A stretch of 31,877 nt of DNA from Pigoraptor vietnamica (Eukaryota; Opisthokonta; Filasterea), in the NCBI GenBank assembly GCA_943704525.1, contig CALSCQ010003320.1, positions 1-31,877 of the forward strand, in the 5' to 3' direction. Positions 21,271 to 31,800 of the stretch are shown piece by piece (the first letter of the stretch is position 1; every line of letters begins with the position of its first letter). The position numbers were made by a program, and so were the translations under genes. Under the pieces are notes generated by a model. That model did not search any database and had not been told where the DNA came from. It saw nothing but the letters and a program-made list of their open reading frames with translations.

Positions 21271-24225
21271 CTAGTCCGACTTGGCGCGCAGCTGCTCTGC
21301 TTCGTCGCCGCCAATCGCAGGCTTCTCCTGACGCCCCAGCCGCTTCAGGTGACCCAAGTGGCAGCCGAGCGCCTCCATGAACGTCGGCTGCGCATTCGAA
21401 GGATTATTCGTCAGTACATGTGGACATTTCGATCGCAACTTCAGCAGCCAAGACAACAGGAGGGGGTGGTGTAGCGTGTGTTTCCTGACGGGCGCACCTT
21501 GTAGTTGTGGCGCACGCCAAACTCCTTGCACGTCTGAACGACAATGGGGCTAATCTCAGGGTAGTAGTACTGGCTGACGCCGGGGAACCTGGGATCGATC
21601 AAGGTACCACACGCCGTCAGAACGTTGGTCACGTGGACCACACCATCGCACACAGCCCGACGCACGAGAATAACTGGGGAATGACTAGGACAAACAGCCT
21701 GCTGAGCAGACGCACGATAACGCCAGATGCCGCGCAGACGTACAGGTGGTGTGTTGTCTGGTGGTTGAGTGCGCCGGTGAACACGTTGAAGAACCACGAG
21801 TTGTGAGCGTAGTCCTGGCTGGTCAGGACCTGCATCGCGGGGCGGCGAAAAGGTCAGAAAGGTGCCGACAGCAGTGCGAGACCATAACACGACGACAGTT
21901 TTCGTGCGACAGAAGGTGAGAGAAGAGAACAAGAGAGAATGCCGCAACCCCACATCAAATAAAAATGGCCAGCGGCGAAGGAGAACGACATGGGAATTCA
22001 CTGCGGACTGACAGCGCACCTGCATCTCCGCCCAGTCGTACTTGATGCCCTTGTTGGCGTCGGGCACGGGCCACTCGACCTCGCTGACGACGTGGTTGGC
22101 CTGGAAGGTGAGCGCAAGCCACAGGCTCGTGATGGCATCCGAGATGGCAAACAGCAGCACGGCCTTCCACGTGGGAAGGAGCGCGAGGGGAAGGACGATG
22201 CGGTACGTCACGAAGAACGCCTGCGCAGACGAAAGTTAAAGGGAAAATGAGAACAAGGCACGTTTAAACTATTAATACGCAGAAGCCAACGCACAGAACT
22301 AGAGCGTGCGTGGACGCACACGTGGGCACACCACGAACACCAGACTGAGAAAGGGGTGCCCCGTCACACAAAGCACTCGATTGGGCGCACCTTGCCAAGC
22401 CAGATCATGGCCGTGTGGTACGTCGTGATGTCGTTGACGCGGATGGCGCCGTTGCGACGGAGAACGTACAGGATGGAGAAGTCCTGCAGGCGCGTCTTGA
22501 TCGCGAGGAGCGTGTAGAGGAGAGGCATGTACACGTGCTGGTTCCAGTAGAACGAATACCACCGCTGCGACGACTTGATGCGGCGAACGTCCGAGTCCGC
22601 TGCGGCGCCGGTGGGTGTGAGCAGAACAAACAACGTGATAACGGAACTTTGAAGTGGTGGGAGAATAAGCGCAAACTCTGTTGAAATCGCGGAGGACATA
22701 ATGAAGGGGGGCAGCTGTTGGCAGACGCACCCGTGACAATGTCGGGGTCGGCGCCGTCAATATTCGTGTACGGGTGGTGACCGATCACGTGCTGGTACTG
22801 CCACACAAGGTACCTGCGCCACCAATTGCGGTACGTAAGAGACTAGGGACATGCTGGGGGGAAAAAACACGAAGAAGAACACAATCGAGGGTCAACAATG
22901 CTGGGCTGCGCACAGACGGAATAGAACCCACGAGGCGCCGTTGAAGAAGTCGTGGAGTGCGCCGACGGCCTTCCAGACCCACGGGCGGTGCGTGACGGTG
23001 AAGTGGCTCGCGTCGTGCATCGGCATCATGCCCACCTGCGCGATGTAACGAGACGGCGTGCGCACACATTAGACAAGAGGGAGTCCAGTTGTGCGTCTGA
23101 CGCACGTTACAGCGATGATGCGTTTCATCCAACGCATGACAGTTGTGAGGGTTGCGTGCGTGAGGACAAGACGCTGCAAGTACGCACCAGCGCCGATGCA
23201 AACCCGAGAATCGCCGCGGCGACAATCGACAGGCCGATGTGCGAGTCGCGGAGTACGAAGAGTTGAGCGTACCACGAGAGGGCGATGGCGAGCACGATAA
23301 GGAAATACCGCACAAACATCCACGGCGCAAACTGGGCCGGATAGCACAGGCACACGTGTCAGTTGAACGGCACACAGAGAGAGAGAAAGAGAGGTCGGAT
23401 TAGCTTGAATCATAGACGTGTGTCCATACTCTCAACTCTGCTGCGTGTGTCTGTGACAGCGAGAGAGAGAAGGTAAACTGGCACATTCGCACCGCACACG
23501 CACCTTCGGGTCCTGCTTCGTCTGGACAAAGTAGTCCTCCACACGCTGCAGGCCATTGGAGAAACAGACGCCTTAGCAAGCCGTCGTCTTGCTCGCCATA
23601 CAATTCGCCGCGCACCTAAGACACCACTCACTTGTTTGATGGCCTTGAAGAACGGGCTTGGCTCGGGAAAGATGGGGAGTTCGTTCGAGAGGACCTCGCC
23701 GACCTCGTACTTACTGCACGCACAATCGTCGCGTGAACAAGCGGGCGCTTCATTCATACGATGTGGCACAGACCATTACACGTGGGTGCAGGTATACTCC
23801 ACAGCCACTCACGCGAGCACTTTGGCGGTCGAGAACGGGTGGTACATCTCAAACACCTGGCGGAGGAAAAGGTTGCAATGGGCCGTCTGTCATCCAATCG
23901 ACGGCATGCGACTGAACGCGGGTTGAAATACCCCCACACTCACCTGCGTCACATCACGACCAGCGGCGACGATCAGCGCATCCTGGCCGCCGGGGTGCTT
24001 CTTCATGAACTCGGTGACATTGTAGACCTGCAGGAGCGGGGCGATAGCGATCAGGGCCGTGCACAGGCACACTAGAGAAATAATGTGTCCGGGGGAGGCA
24101 TATGGGACATGCATGGCTGCAACGGTGCGTACCTTGCCGCGGACGGCGACGAACGCGTCCGTGCGCTTGTTGTGCTGGGCCAGCTGCTCCCACGTCAGCC
24201 GCCGCTTGGTGTCGCCCTGGCACAT
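21271..24225 (-). CDS. Front-end fatty-acid desaturase with N-terminal cytochrome b5
   Basis: Thirteen exons in transcription order: 24225-24133, 24027-23944, 23856-23813, 23713-23632, 23545-23504, 23331-23188, 23035-22932, 22813-22731, 22599-22391, 22220-22020, 21829-21744, 21588-21498 and 21387-21271, summing to 1380 nt (459 aa). Residues 1-80 are a cytochrome b5 domain with the haem-binding HPGG (42-45). The desaturase domain has the three histidine boxes HDASH (170-174), HVIGHH (206-211) and QTTHH (386-390). Glutamine as the first residue of the third box, plus the fused b5, marks a front-end enzyme (delta-4/5/6 type) acting on polyunsaturated acyl chains in the endoplasmic reticulum. Hydrophobic stretches (FVRYFLIVLAIAL, LSIVAAAILGF, LLPTWKAVLLFAI) fit the usual membrane segments. 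The third box is split by an intron after the second His codon. The last intron has a textbook TACTGAC branch point upstream of its CGCAG. Regiospecificity cannot be read from the sequence. Confidence 0.92.
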
Positions 24226-24585
24226 CTTCGCCCACTAGAATCCACAACTCGGATCTGACGTTGTGTGGGTTTATATCGTCTGAGAGTGTCACTAGAAGAC
24301 GTACCATTGAAGAGATCGCATGACGATCGCGCAACCGCAGCACGTGTGGGTGAGTGTGTGCGTGTGTGCCAGTGCGTGTGTTGAGTGGCTGGCAAAGGGA
24401 ACTGGCCAATCGTAATAATTGCCACTTGGAACTGACCAATCGCGTGCATCGGACTCTACCAACACGAACCTGTTACTAAGAATAGAACAGTTGTTACGAA
24501 GGTCACGTGTCATGTAACATCTTTTTTTGTTTCGGCCAGCTGGCCGGTGTGTGTGTTCAGCCGTTAGTGCTCAAGCCGTCCGTGT
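24226..24585. promoter_or_regulatory. Upstream region of the desaturase, downstream of the transacylase
   Basis: This 360-bp spacer lies between two minus-strand genes. It has two CCAAT boxes in similar contexts (24406-24410 and 24436-24440, each within ACTG.CCAATCG) and a GTCACGTG element (24502-24509). The pairing of CCAATCG and TCACGTG resembles the bZIP/Psf3 spacer, which suggests shared promoter logic in this genome. Confidence 0.5.
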
Positions 24586-26533
24586 TTACGCCTTAACTTG
24601 CGAGCAGTGTCGCTGCCTGTACTCCGTTACTCCCTCCATCGTGCCGACAGACCTATGGCACGTGTCCTCAGTACGCAGGCGCAGTGCACACGCGAATGAA
24701 CAACCAACCAACCCACCATGCGACGGCATTGGGGACACACTGCTTGACCAGTTTTTGGAGGACCGTTCCGGGTCCCAGCTCGACATACGCCACGGCAGGG
24801 GAGCCCGTTACACGAACACAGTCGTCATTGCAGTTTGCAATCTCCGGCGCCCATAGCACTGGCGCAACGGCTTGTTCTACCAACAGCCGAGGAAGCGCAC
24901 TCAATTCCGCCTGCACAGGCCAAAAGCAATGAGACGGTGCCGATGAACTTGAGCGCGAAACATGCACCCAAACTTGCCTCTTTTGCCGTCACATTCGAGT
25001 AGAACCGCGTAACAGGCTGTCGTACTTTGATCGCCCGCAGTGCCAGCTCGAGCGCTTCCGCCGCAGGGCGCATGAGGCGACAGTGGAACGGCGCGCTCAC
25101 TTTCAGAGGGATTGAACGCGACCTGTGCGATGCGCGCGCGAACTGGGATGCGAGTGCGACGCCTTCGCTTGTGCCGCTAATCACAATCTGTTCGTTCGAT
25201 CACGCAGGAGTGCGACGTGCACAGACACAGCCGTTAGAATGCAGTGCGCGCATGTCATCGGAATCGCAGCCGGGTTGAAAGGACATGCCTGCGACGGAGA
25301 GTTGACGTTCGCAACGTCGCAAGTGAGTTTGGGATTGCCTTCTGCCGCCACTCTCTTCGCGACCTCCGTCGCCGCCTCGAATGAGATCGGCGTGAGCGCG
25401 GCCATCGCCGTGCCCATTCCCTTCACTGCGTCCTGCATTGCGCACCCGCGCACTCTCTGCGTGCGATAGACGCACAAGTGAGACATTCTTTCCGTAATAC
25501 GGGGAATGTTTGGTTCGAGGGCATGTAAGAGATTAAGTAATCATTCCATACTATGAGAACTTTGCGTCGAGATTCGTTTCTTTTTCTCACCAGTAGTCGT
25601 GCTGCATCGCTCAGTCCGAGAGACTCGGCGGCCACGAGCGCCGCATATTCACCAACGGAGTGTCCCACCACTGCGAAGGCGCGTGACACGTCCAACAGCC
25701 CCTCAGCCTGCGCGTGAGTAGAGAGAACAGGGGAGATGCAAGGCATCGGCACATTAATCAGTATCGAAATGCCAAAACACACACTCACACTCACACACGC
25801 ACACACACGCACACACGCACACAGACACACAAACACACTCACTCACTCACTCACACACACACACACACACATACACACACACACACACCTTCAATACTTC
25901 TAGAACGGCAATGGAGTGTGTCAATAGCGCCGGTTGCGCATTTGCCGTCAGTTGAAGCTCAGCCTGTGCGGGATGAGTGCAACAATGGAGTGTGTCAATA
26001 GCGCCGGTTGCGCATTTGCCGTCAGTTGAAGCTCAGCCTGTGCGGGATGAGTGCAACAGTAAGTTAATCAAGCCCACTCATAAATGATGGGGGAAAATGC
26101 CTGTCGAGTGTACGTGCCTCGGGGCCTTCGAACATGAGCCGCGACAGACGCATCTGCAGCGCCTCGTCCACTTCCTCAAAGACCAGCCTCGCGCTCTTGT
26201 GCGCTGCGAGGTCCTTTCCCATCCCCACGTGCTGGCTTCCCTGGCCGGGAAATGCGAGGACAAGGGCGCCCCTCTGCGCAGACAACAGGCACGGTCGGTG
26301 CTTTAAGCGCGAAGAAAGCTATCTCACTGGACAACATGCGTGTGACACGTAAAGGCGGATGCTGTGGTTCGCAGACAGCTCCCTCGCACTCGATTTAACG
26401 GCACTGCGCCTTGAGGCCAACCCACCGCGCCATCAGTCGACAGTCCGCGCACAGCGAAACGTCCTCTTCGAAAAGTAGTACGTGCGCGCGCGAGCATTCT
26501 CAACGCTGCGTGGAAACGATGGGCCAGAGTCAT
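24586..26533 (-). CDS. MCAT: Malonyl-CoA:ACP transacylase, mitochondrial (FabD/MCAT family)
   Basis: Eight exons in transcription order: 26533 or 26497 to 26426, 26273-26118, 25963-25889, 25707-25591, 25456-25289, 25187-24978, 24910-24717 and 24652-24586. They encode 352 aa from the ATG at 26497, or 364 aa from the in-frame ATG at 26533; the human enzyme is 390 aa. The start is Arg-rich and acid-poor (LARARTTFRRGRFAVRGLST), a likely mitochondrial presequence. Family motifs, numbered from 26497: FPGQGSQ (32-38), the nucleophile GHSVGEY (Ser118), Arg143 in RVRGCAMQ, and SAPFHCRLM with the catalytic His231. VELGPG and AWSVGTME close the protein. It loads malonate onto acyl carrier protein for mitochondrial type II fatty-acid synthesis, which supplies lipoate precursors. 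Three introns appear to be GC-AG, and the second ends within a tandem duplication. A still longer start (26614) is open but would place a perfect CRE palindrome inside the coding region. Confidence 0.9.
24977..24978 (-). other. Probable GC donor, MCAT intron 6 (GAG|GCAAGT)
   Basis: GAG|GCAAGT is the textbook consensus for GC-AG introns. It joins NVTAKE to AELSALPRLL in phase 0 with acceptor GTGCAG at 24911. Neighbouring GT sites break the frame. The intron is short (67 bp). Confidence 0.8.
25288..25289 (-). other. Probable GC donor, MCAT intron 5 (CAG|GCATGT)
   Basis: The junction joins NSPSQ to IVISG, a motif continuous in FabD proteins. Using CAG|GCATGT and acceptor AACAG|ATT restores it exactly. 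The nearby GT in GCAT|GTCC is out of phase. Confidence 0.75.
25778..25888. repeat. (CA)n-rich tract abutting a splice donor (MCAT intron 3)
   Basis: In gene sense the donor at 25888 is AAG|GTGTGTGTGTG: the 5' splice site is the first unit of the GT repeat. The tract is interrupted by TATG, GAGT and GTCT segments and extends over most of the 5' half of the intron. Confidence 0.9.
25909..26056. repeat. Perfect 74-bp tandem duplication covering an intron/exon junction of MCAT
   Basis: 25909-25982 and 25983-26056 are identical base for base. Each unit contains the end of intron 2 (including CGCACAG in gene sense) and the first 55 bp of exon 3, so the 3' splice site exists twice. Only the downstream copy (acceptor at 25964) gives the family sequence AELQLTANAQPALL; splicing at the upstream copy in phase 0 meets a TGA soon after. 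Perfect identity implies a very recent event or an assembly error. Confidence 0.95.
26117..26118 (-). other. Probable GC donor, MCAT intron 2 (GAG|GCACGT)
   Basis: Exon 2 must end in phase 0 to join the family sequence in exon 3, and no GT falls there. The junction GAG|GCACGT matches the donor consensus except for C at +2 and C at +4. A GT lies 4 bp further (GCAC|GTACAC), but it is in phase 1 and would need an atypical acceptor, adding about two dozen residues absent from the family. Confidence 0.65.
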
Positions 26534-26574
26534 GTACGACACACACTCTTTCAAAGGTTCATAGCTTTCCGGGA

Positions 26575-26588
26575 GCGTGACGTCACGC
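26575..26588. promoter_or_regulatory. Perfect CRE palindrome between MCAT and the C2-MUN gene
   Basis: The 14-bp palindrome GCGTGACGTCACGC contains a full CRE (TGACGTCA, 26578-26585), the classic site for CREB/ATF-type bZIP dimers. It lies 42 bp upstream of the nearer plausible MCAT start and about 360 bp upstream of the divergent C2-MUN start. The rest of 26534-26944 shows no other clear element. Confidence 0.6.
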
Positions 26589-26944
26589 GATTCAAAAATT
26601 TCTATTTGTGGCATCCTATTACAAAATTAGGATAGCAATGCGATGCCATTTGCGGAAACGAGTGTTTACGCCTCGCCAATTGCACTGCGCGCACACACAC
26701 ACCTCTTTACATCATACTCACGCACTTTTCTCTCATGGTCAGTTCGCACGAGTGACCAGGTGTCCTATTCGCTCCTGTCTGTTCCCGTCCCCCTGCGCGC
26801 TTATCGACATTGAGGGCATCCGGCTTGGGTTCATCGTCACGCTCACCGGCGCCAGCGCTGCGACGCTCTACTCGCGCGGAGGGGCGAAGCGCGGGCGCCG
26901 GACGTCTCGTTTTGTTCTGTGTTTTTTATTGGTAGAGAGGGAAA

Positions 26945-27572
26945 ATGTCGTCGGATGAGGAGAGCGATTCGCACGGCGACCACGACCACTCTGAGGAGGA
27001 AGAGGATGACGAGGATGAGGACGACAAGTCGTCGCAGCACAGCAGCCAGTCGCACTCGCACTCTGCGGCGACGAGCACGCGGAGCAGCAAGTATGAGTCG
27101 CGCGAGGAGCTGCCTGTGGCCGAGAAGCGCGCCATCTTGGGGATGCAGGAGACGCCGCTGGAGAAGGAGGCGTACGACATGCTCGCGGCCAACGTGGATG
27201 CCGGTGCGTTGGGGAGGACATGCATTCCTCGTGATGGCAGCAACCCATGATGATGACTTTACATTGCATGAGGTGCGCGCGTGTCCTGTGTGCATTTGCA
27301 TGTGGTCATGTGGCTATGATTTGTCAAAGCAGTGGGTTCCTTCGCTTGTGTTTGAGAAAAGAAGTCTTGTCTCGCGTCGTTTGGCAGTTATTCTGACGAT
27401 GTGTGTGTGTTCGTGGCGCCGCAGCTAAGGAGCCATTCCAGGTGGGGACGCTCACGTCCGCGGCCCCACTCACGGAGGAACAGATGGAGGAGCTTGAGTC
27501 GCACTGCGCGCGCTCCGTGCGAAAGGCCGACATGGAGAGGAAATCGGTGCGGGCACTTAGCCATTTCATCTT

Positions 27573-27603
<31 letters not shown>

Positions 27604-27608
27604 GTGCA

Positions 27609-27658
<50 letters not shown>

Positions 27659-29363
27659 CGAGGTCTTCAGAGTGGTGGCGGATAATGCAGGCAAGGGTTT
27701 GCTGGGTGTTGGGGTTATGCCGTTGTACGAATTGGCCAGTGTACTTCAGAGTGAATGGACGGCGCCATCACGACGTACATTGAGGGCGATTGGGTGCGCG
27801 GTGTGTCCGCTGACGCGAGTGTTATGTGTGCGCAGTCGATTGGCGGCAACCCCAACGAAGCGATGGACGCCATATTTGGCAGTGTGATTGAGAAGAAGCG
27901 GGCGGCGGTGGGTCCCCTCGCCTGGCACTCCTCCTATTGTTCGTCTGACACGTGCTTGTACACTAGGGGTGCTACCAGCGGTGCTCTCGTTGAATCCCAT
28001 TGCCGTGTGCCCTCTTTTGCGCACTATTGTGCATTTCGCATGGCCTCTTCTCTGATGCGCCGTGGTCTGTGTGCGTGTGTGTCTGTGCATGTGCGTATGC
28101 AGGAGATGGAGAAGCTCAAGGCGCTCGAGTACGTGCCACCGGTACCCCTCGACAACATCGGCAAGCGCGTCGTCGTCACGGTGTGCGAGGCGACCGGTCT
28201 CTTGGCGAAGGACAAGAAGTCGAACGATCCCTACTGCACGATCGAGTGCGACGGCATCGCCTACGGTGCGTGGGGCTGTCTTTGTGTCAGCAGATGTTTG
28301 CAGTCTCGGTTTCTATTGCGCAACTGTGCGTGTCTGTGCATGCGTCTGGGGTTTGTGCGTGTGTGCAGTGATTGCGTGACGTTGGTGTGATTTTCAGCGG
28401 ATACGCGCTCAAAGACGCTGGCTCAATGCACGCCTGTGCCTCACAGTGAGCGACGTGAAGCGCCGCACGCTCAACCCCGAGTTTGACTGCGTGTGCAAGT
28501 GGGAGGATCCGAGCGAGAACGCGGAGCTGAAGATACAGGTGTGGGGCTCGGTACACCACGCGACGTCGTCTAAGAAGAGCACCGAGAGCCTAGGCAATGG
28601 CGACGGACCTTCTGGCGAGGCGATCAAGGTGCCGCTTCACCCCAAGGACAACTTTCTCGGGATTGTCGTCGTTCCCCTCAAGCCCATTCTCACCGAGTGG
28701 CAGGAGGTCGACAAGGTGGGGTTCCTTCCACTCCACCGTGCATGCTGTGTGCATGTGCTGCGTGTTTGTCCTCACGTACGTCGACGCTGGTCGTTGCGTA
28801 AGCCGCGTGCTGCGCCGTCCTGTCGCCACGAGCCTGTGACTTCCCCTCTCTCCGACAAGAACTGACATTCCAACGTCGTAACCCGTCCAGGAGTATAAGC
28901 TGCAGAAGCGGTCGTCGCGGTCGCACGTGTCCGGTAACATCCACGTCATCATCAAGGTTGAGCCGATTGTCGTCGCGCCAAAGCCGCAGCCGACGCCCGT
29001 CCACGAAGAAAAGTACCCGAAGCCGGACAGGGACCGCGCGCTCGCCTTCTACCCGCTCCTCGTACAGGTGGGCCTCCGCCATTGCGTCGCTATTCGCATG
29101 CGTGCATGCATTGAGTGTGACTGCCTGGGGTTGTCGAAATGCATGCGTGCGTTTGTTTGAGGAGTGTGGTTGTGGCCTGTGATGATTGGGATTGGATGGA
29201 AGTGTGCGTGCTTTGTGTCTTACTTTGCGGCTCTGCATCTTGCAGGCCATGTTCCAGGAGCTCGCGCGGCGAAACAGGAATTGGAACGGGATGGTGCGTG
29301 TTTTCATTACGGGCATAACACCGTTCTAGTAGTCGCGCCCTTTTCAATTTGCGCGCGCGCGCG

Positions 29364-29413
<50 letters not shown>

Positions 29414-29487
29414 GTGTGTGTGTGTGTGTGCGTGTGTGTGTGTGTGAGTGTGCGTGTGTGTGTGTGTGTGCATGCGTGTGCTTGTTC

Positions 29488-29519
<32 letters not shown>

Positions 29520-31710
29520 GTGTGTGCGTGTGTGTGTGCTCTTTGGCGTGTCGTTTGTCTAAACAGTTCGTGTGTTGGGACGGCGCTCGTTTTGCAGGTT
29601 CCGACGGCCTTTGCGTTCCTGGAGGACGAGTACTGTCGCTACTACAAAATACCCAACATCGAGCGTCACGTGCTCTACCTCGAGCACCTCGTACGCGCGA
29701 CTTGCTGCGGGACGGGGCGCCTCAACGACGTTGCGCCGTTTCTAAGCGCGCCACTGAAAGTACGTCTGCAGTGCCACTTTTCGTGTGTTGTCTATATCAT
29801 CCCTCTCAATCGCGGTGTCTGAGACGGACCCCTATGTGCCTCTCCTCTGTGTCTCGGCCTACTCTGACGTGGACTTGCCGTCTTGTCCCGTGTGCGAACA
29901 GCGTGCATTTTCCGCCCTCGAGGAGGTCAATTTCAAGCCCGGCACTGCCGAGGACTTCATGCCGAACTTTGTGGCTGCGCTGCGGGTGGTGCAAGGGCGG
30001 CTCCTCGACTCGGTCAGGAGGTGCGTGCGTGAAAGTATCAGGGGATCAGGGCACAGAGAGAGCAGAAGTAGTGGGTGATGTGTTCGGGAGTGAACGGGAC
30101 GTGCGAAGAAGAGTACCATGCAAAGCGGAGACGGGAGGCCTCGCTTTCTCGTTCGAATGGAGCGGTCTGCAGACGCCGCCGCCGTTGCCGTAGCTATTGT
30201 CTTACCCTCCCGTGCGCACAGGTACAAGGAGTGCTTCAGGGACTCTGTCGGTCCCGGCTTCCAGCTCGCGCTCAACTGCCTCCTCATGTCGCACAAGCTC
30301 GAGTACCGCATAGCGTCCCCCGACGACAACGTCTCCGTCGAGACGCGCGTGAGCACGCTCGTCGCCGACCAGATTGTCACGTACAAGAAGTCGCTGTTCG
30401 GGCAGATGCGGTCCGTCGCGTCATTCATGGCGTCGAAGAGCCCGTCAAAGGAGCTGGTCAAGCCCCTCCGCGTGCAGATCACCCTCTCGGCCGTCATCCT
30501 CACCGAGTACGCCGACGATTCCCGGCACTATCGCCAGCCGATACTCGAGTTTTGCCCCGACGTCGACGTCTTCAAGCTCAACGTGGAGCTCGTGTGCACG
30601 CCGCACGCACAGATGCTCCGGGAGACGCTGGAGAATATGGCACTGGACACGGTCTACCCCGAGATCTTTGAGCTCTACGACAAGGTGCGCTTCATCGTCG
30701 AGGAGTATTTCGTCGGGGAAAACGCGACGCCGAACCCCTATACGGACTACCACGTGTGGTTCACGCCGTTTGTGCAGCTGTGGCTGCAGCTGGCGAGCGA
30801 GCGCTTCTCGGCCGTCGTGCAGAAGGCGACGTTCACCGACCCCCTCGCGCCCCTCGAGGAGTTGCGGCCGCACTCGATGAGCGTCGACAAGATATTCCGC
30901 TCGGTTGGGCAGAACGCGTCGTTCATCGACGGCCTCGCGTGGCCCGACGGCAAGGTCAAGACAAACTTTTACATGAAGTTTGCCGACATGATCTCGACGG
31001 AGCTCGTCACGTACACCGAATGGCTGAAGGACAAGGCCCTCGCGGGGAACAAGACGTACGAGGCGGGTGCGACGTCCGTCAACATCCACGCGTCCCTGTG
31101 CGCGGCCCTCAACAACGTCGTCGCCGCGTTTGAGGAGACGGTGCAGTCGTGCGCGGGCATGGGCGTCGACATTGCGACGGGTGCCACCACGCCATGGTCG
31201 GACCCGGCGGCGTCGTCGGTCGCGGACGTGTTTCGCGACGGCCTCAAGGCGCTCGACGACGTGCTCGAGTTTCTCGTGAAGACGCTCATGGGCCCCGTCG
31301 CGCCCGTTCTCTTTGACCACGTGTACTGGATCTTGCTCCAGCGCGAGCAGAGCGCCAAGGACAAGAAGGAGCGCATTCAGCCGCCGCCCGGCGACCTCAT
31401 CGTCTGGGATCTCGCGTACGTCGGCGAGGTCGAGACGGACCCTGAGGACGAGAAGGAGGCGCTCATGGACCCGGGAAGTGCGCCGCAGACGGCCGCCGTG
31501 CGCCTGTTTGACCTCGAGCGGCGCGACCCCGTGCTCAAGCTGTACGACTGGGCACCCCGGATGGACGTCCTCATGGATGAAATCCAGGGCATCATTGAGC
31601 CCCTTCCCGAGGAGGACAAGTACGGCAAAAAAATCGACCCGAAGGTGCAGGAGGCGCACCTTGCCGCGGGGCGCGCGAAGGCAATCAAGTCGGATGCGTC
31701 GCTGTACAAG
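26945..31710 (+). CDS. C2-MUN domain protein, Munc13/BAIAP3-like (3' end beyond window)
   Basis: Supported exons: 26945-27203, 27425-27546, 27836-27907, 28103-28265, 28447-28715, 28891-29067, 29246-29293, 29598-29759, 29902-30020 and 30222-31710. They give 960 aa in consistent phase, ending at a GTGCGTGCG donor into a GT-repeat intron that leaves the window. The N-terminus is very acidic, with Ser/His runs. Residues about 172-320 form a C2 domain: GKRVVVTVCEATGLLAKD, SNDPYC and KRRTLNPEF. Its first calcium loop keeps the aspartates, but the third reads VWGSVHH where VWDxD is usual, followed by a Ser/Gly-rich insert, so calcium binding may be impaired. From about residue 330 a long helical region (YKECFRDSVGPGFQLAL, IFELYDKVRFIVEEYF, FAPVLFDHVYWILL-type segments) matches the MUN/MHD region of Munc13 and BAIAP3/Munc13-4 proteins. 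These prime SNARE-dependent vesicle fusion. A small exon in the 290-bp gap 27547-27835 may be missing. Confidence 0.8.
27573..27657. repeat. (GT)n microsatellite in C2-MUN intron 2
   Basis: Two GT runs separated by GCGTGTGTGCATGCG, 27 bp after the donor at 27547. The sense strand reads GT. Confidence 0.95.
29366..29539. repeat. Compound GT repeat in C2-MUN intron 7
   Basis: GT runs are interrupted by GCG, GAG and a distinctive GCATGCGTGTGCTTGTTCG block (about 29470-29488). The same order of interruptions recurs at the right edge of the window. Confidence 0.95.
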
Positions 31711-31748
31711 GTGCGTGCGCCGCGTGTATGTGTTGTGTGGGTGGGTAG

Positions 31749-31749
<1 letters not shown>

Positions 31750-31800
<51 letters not shown>

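Noticed and set aside
25983-26056. The upstream copy of the MCAT duplication as an extra exon
   Set aside because: In phase 0 it leads to a TGA within the second copy, and the family has no such insertion. It can be read through only with an unusual acceptor and a different donor.
8450-26533. A bacterial operon or horizontally acquired lipid cluster
   Set aside because: All the genes are rich in spliceosomal introns, two carry mitochondrial presequences, and they are on alternating strands with long spacers.
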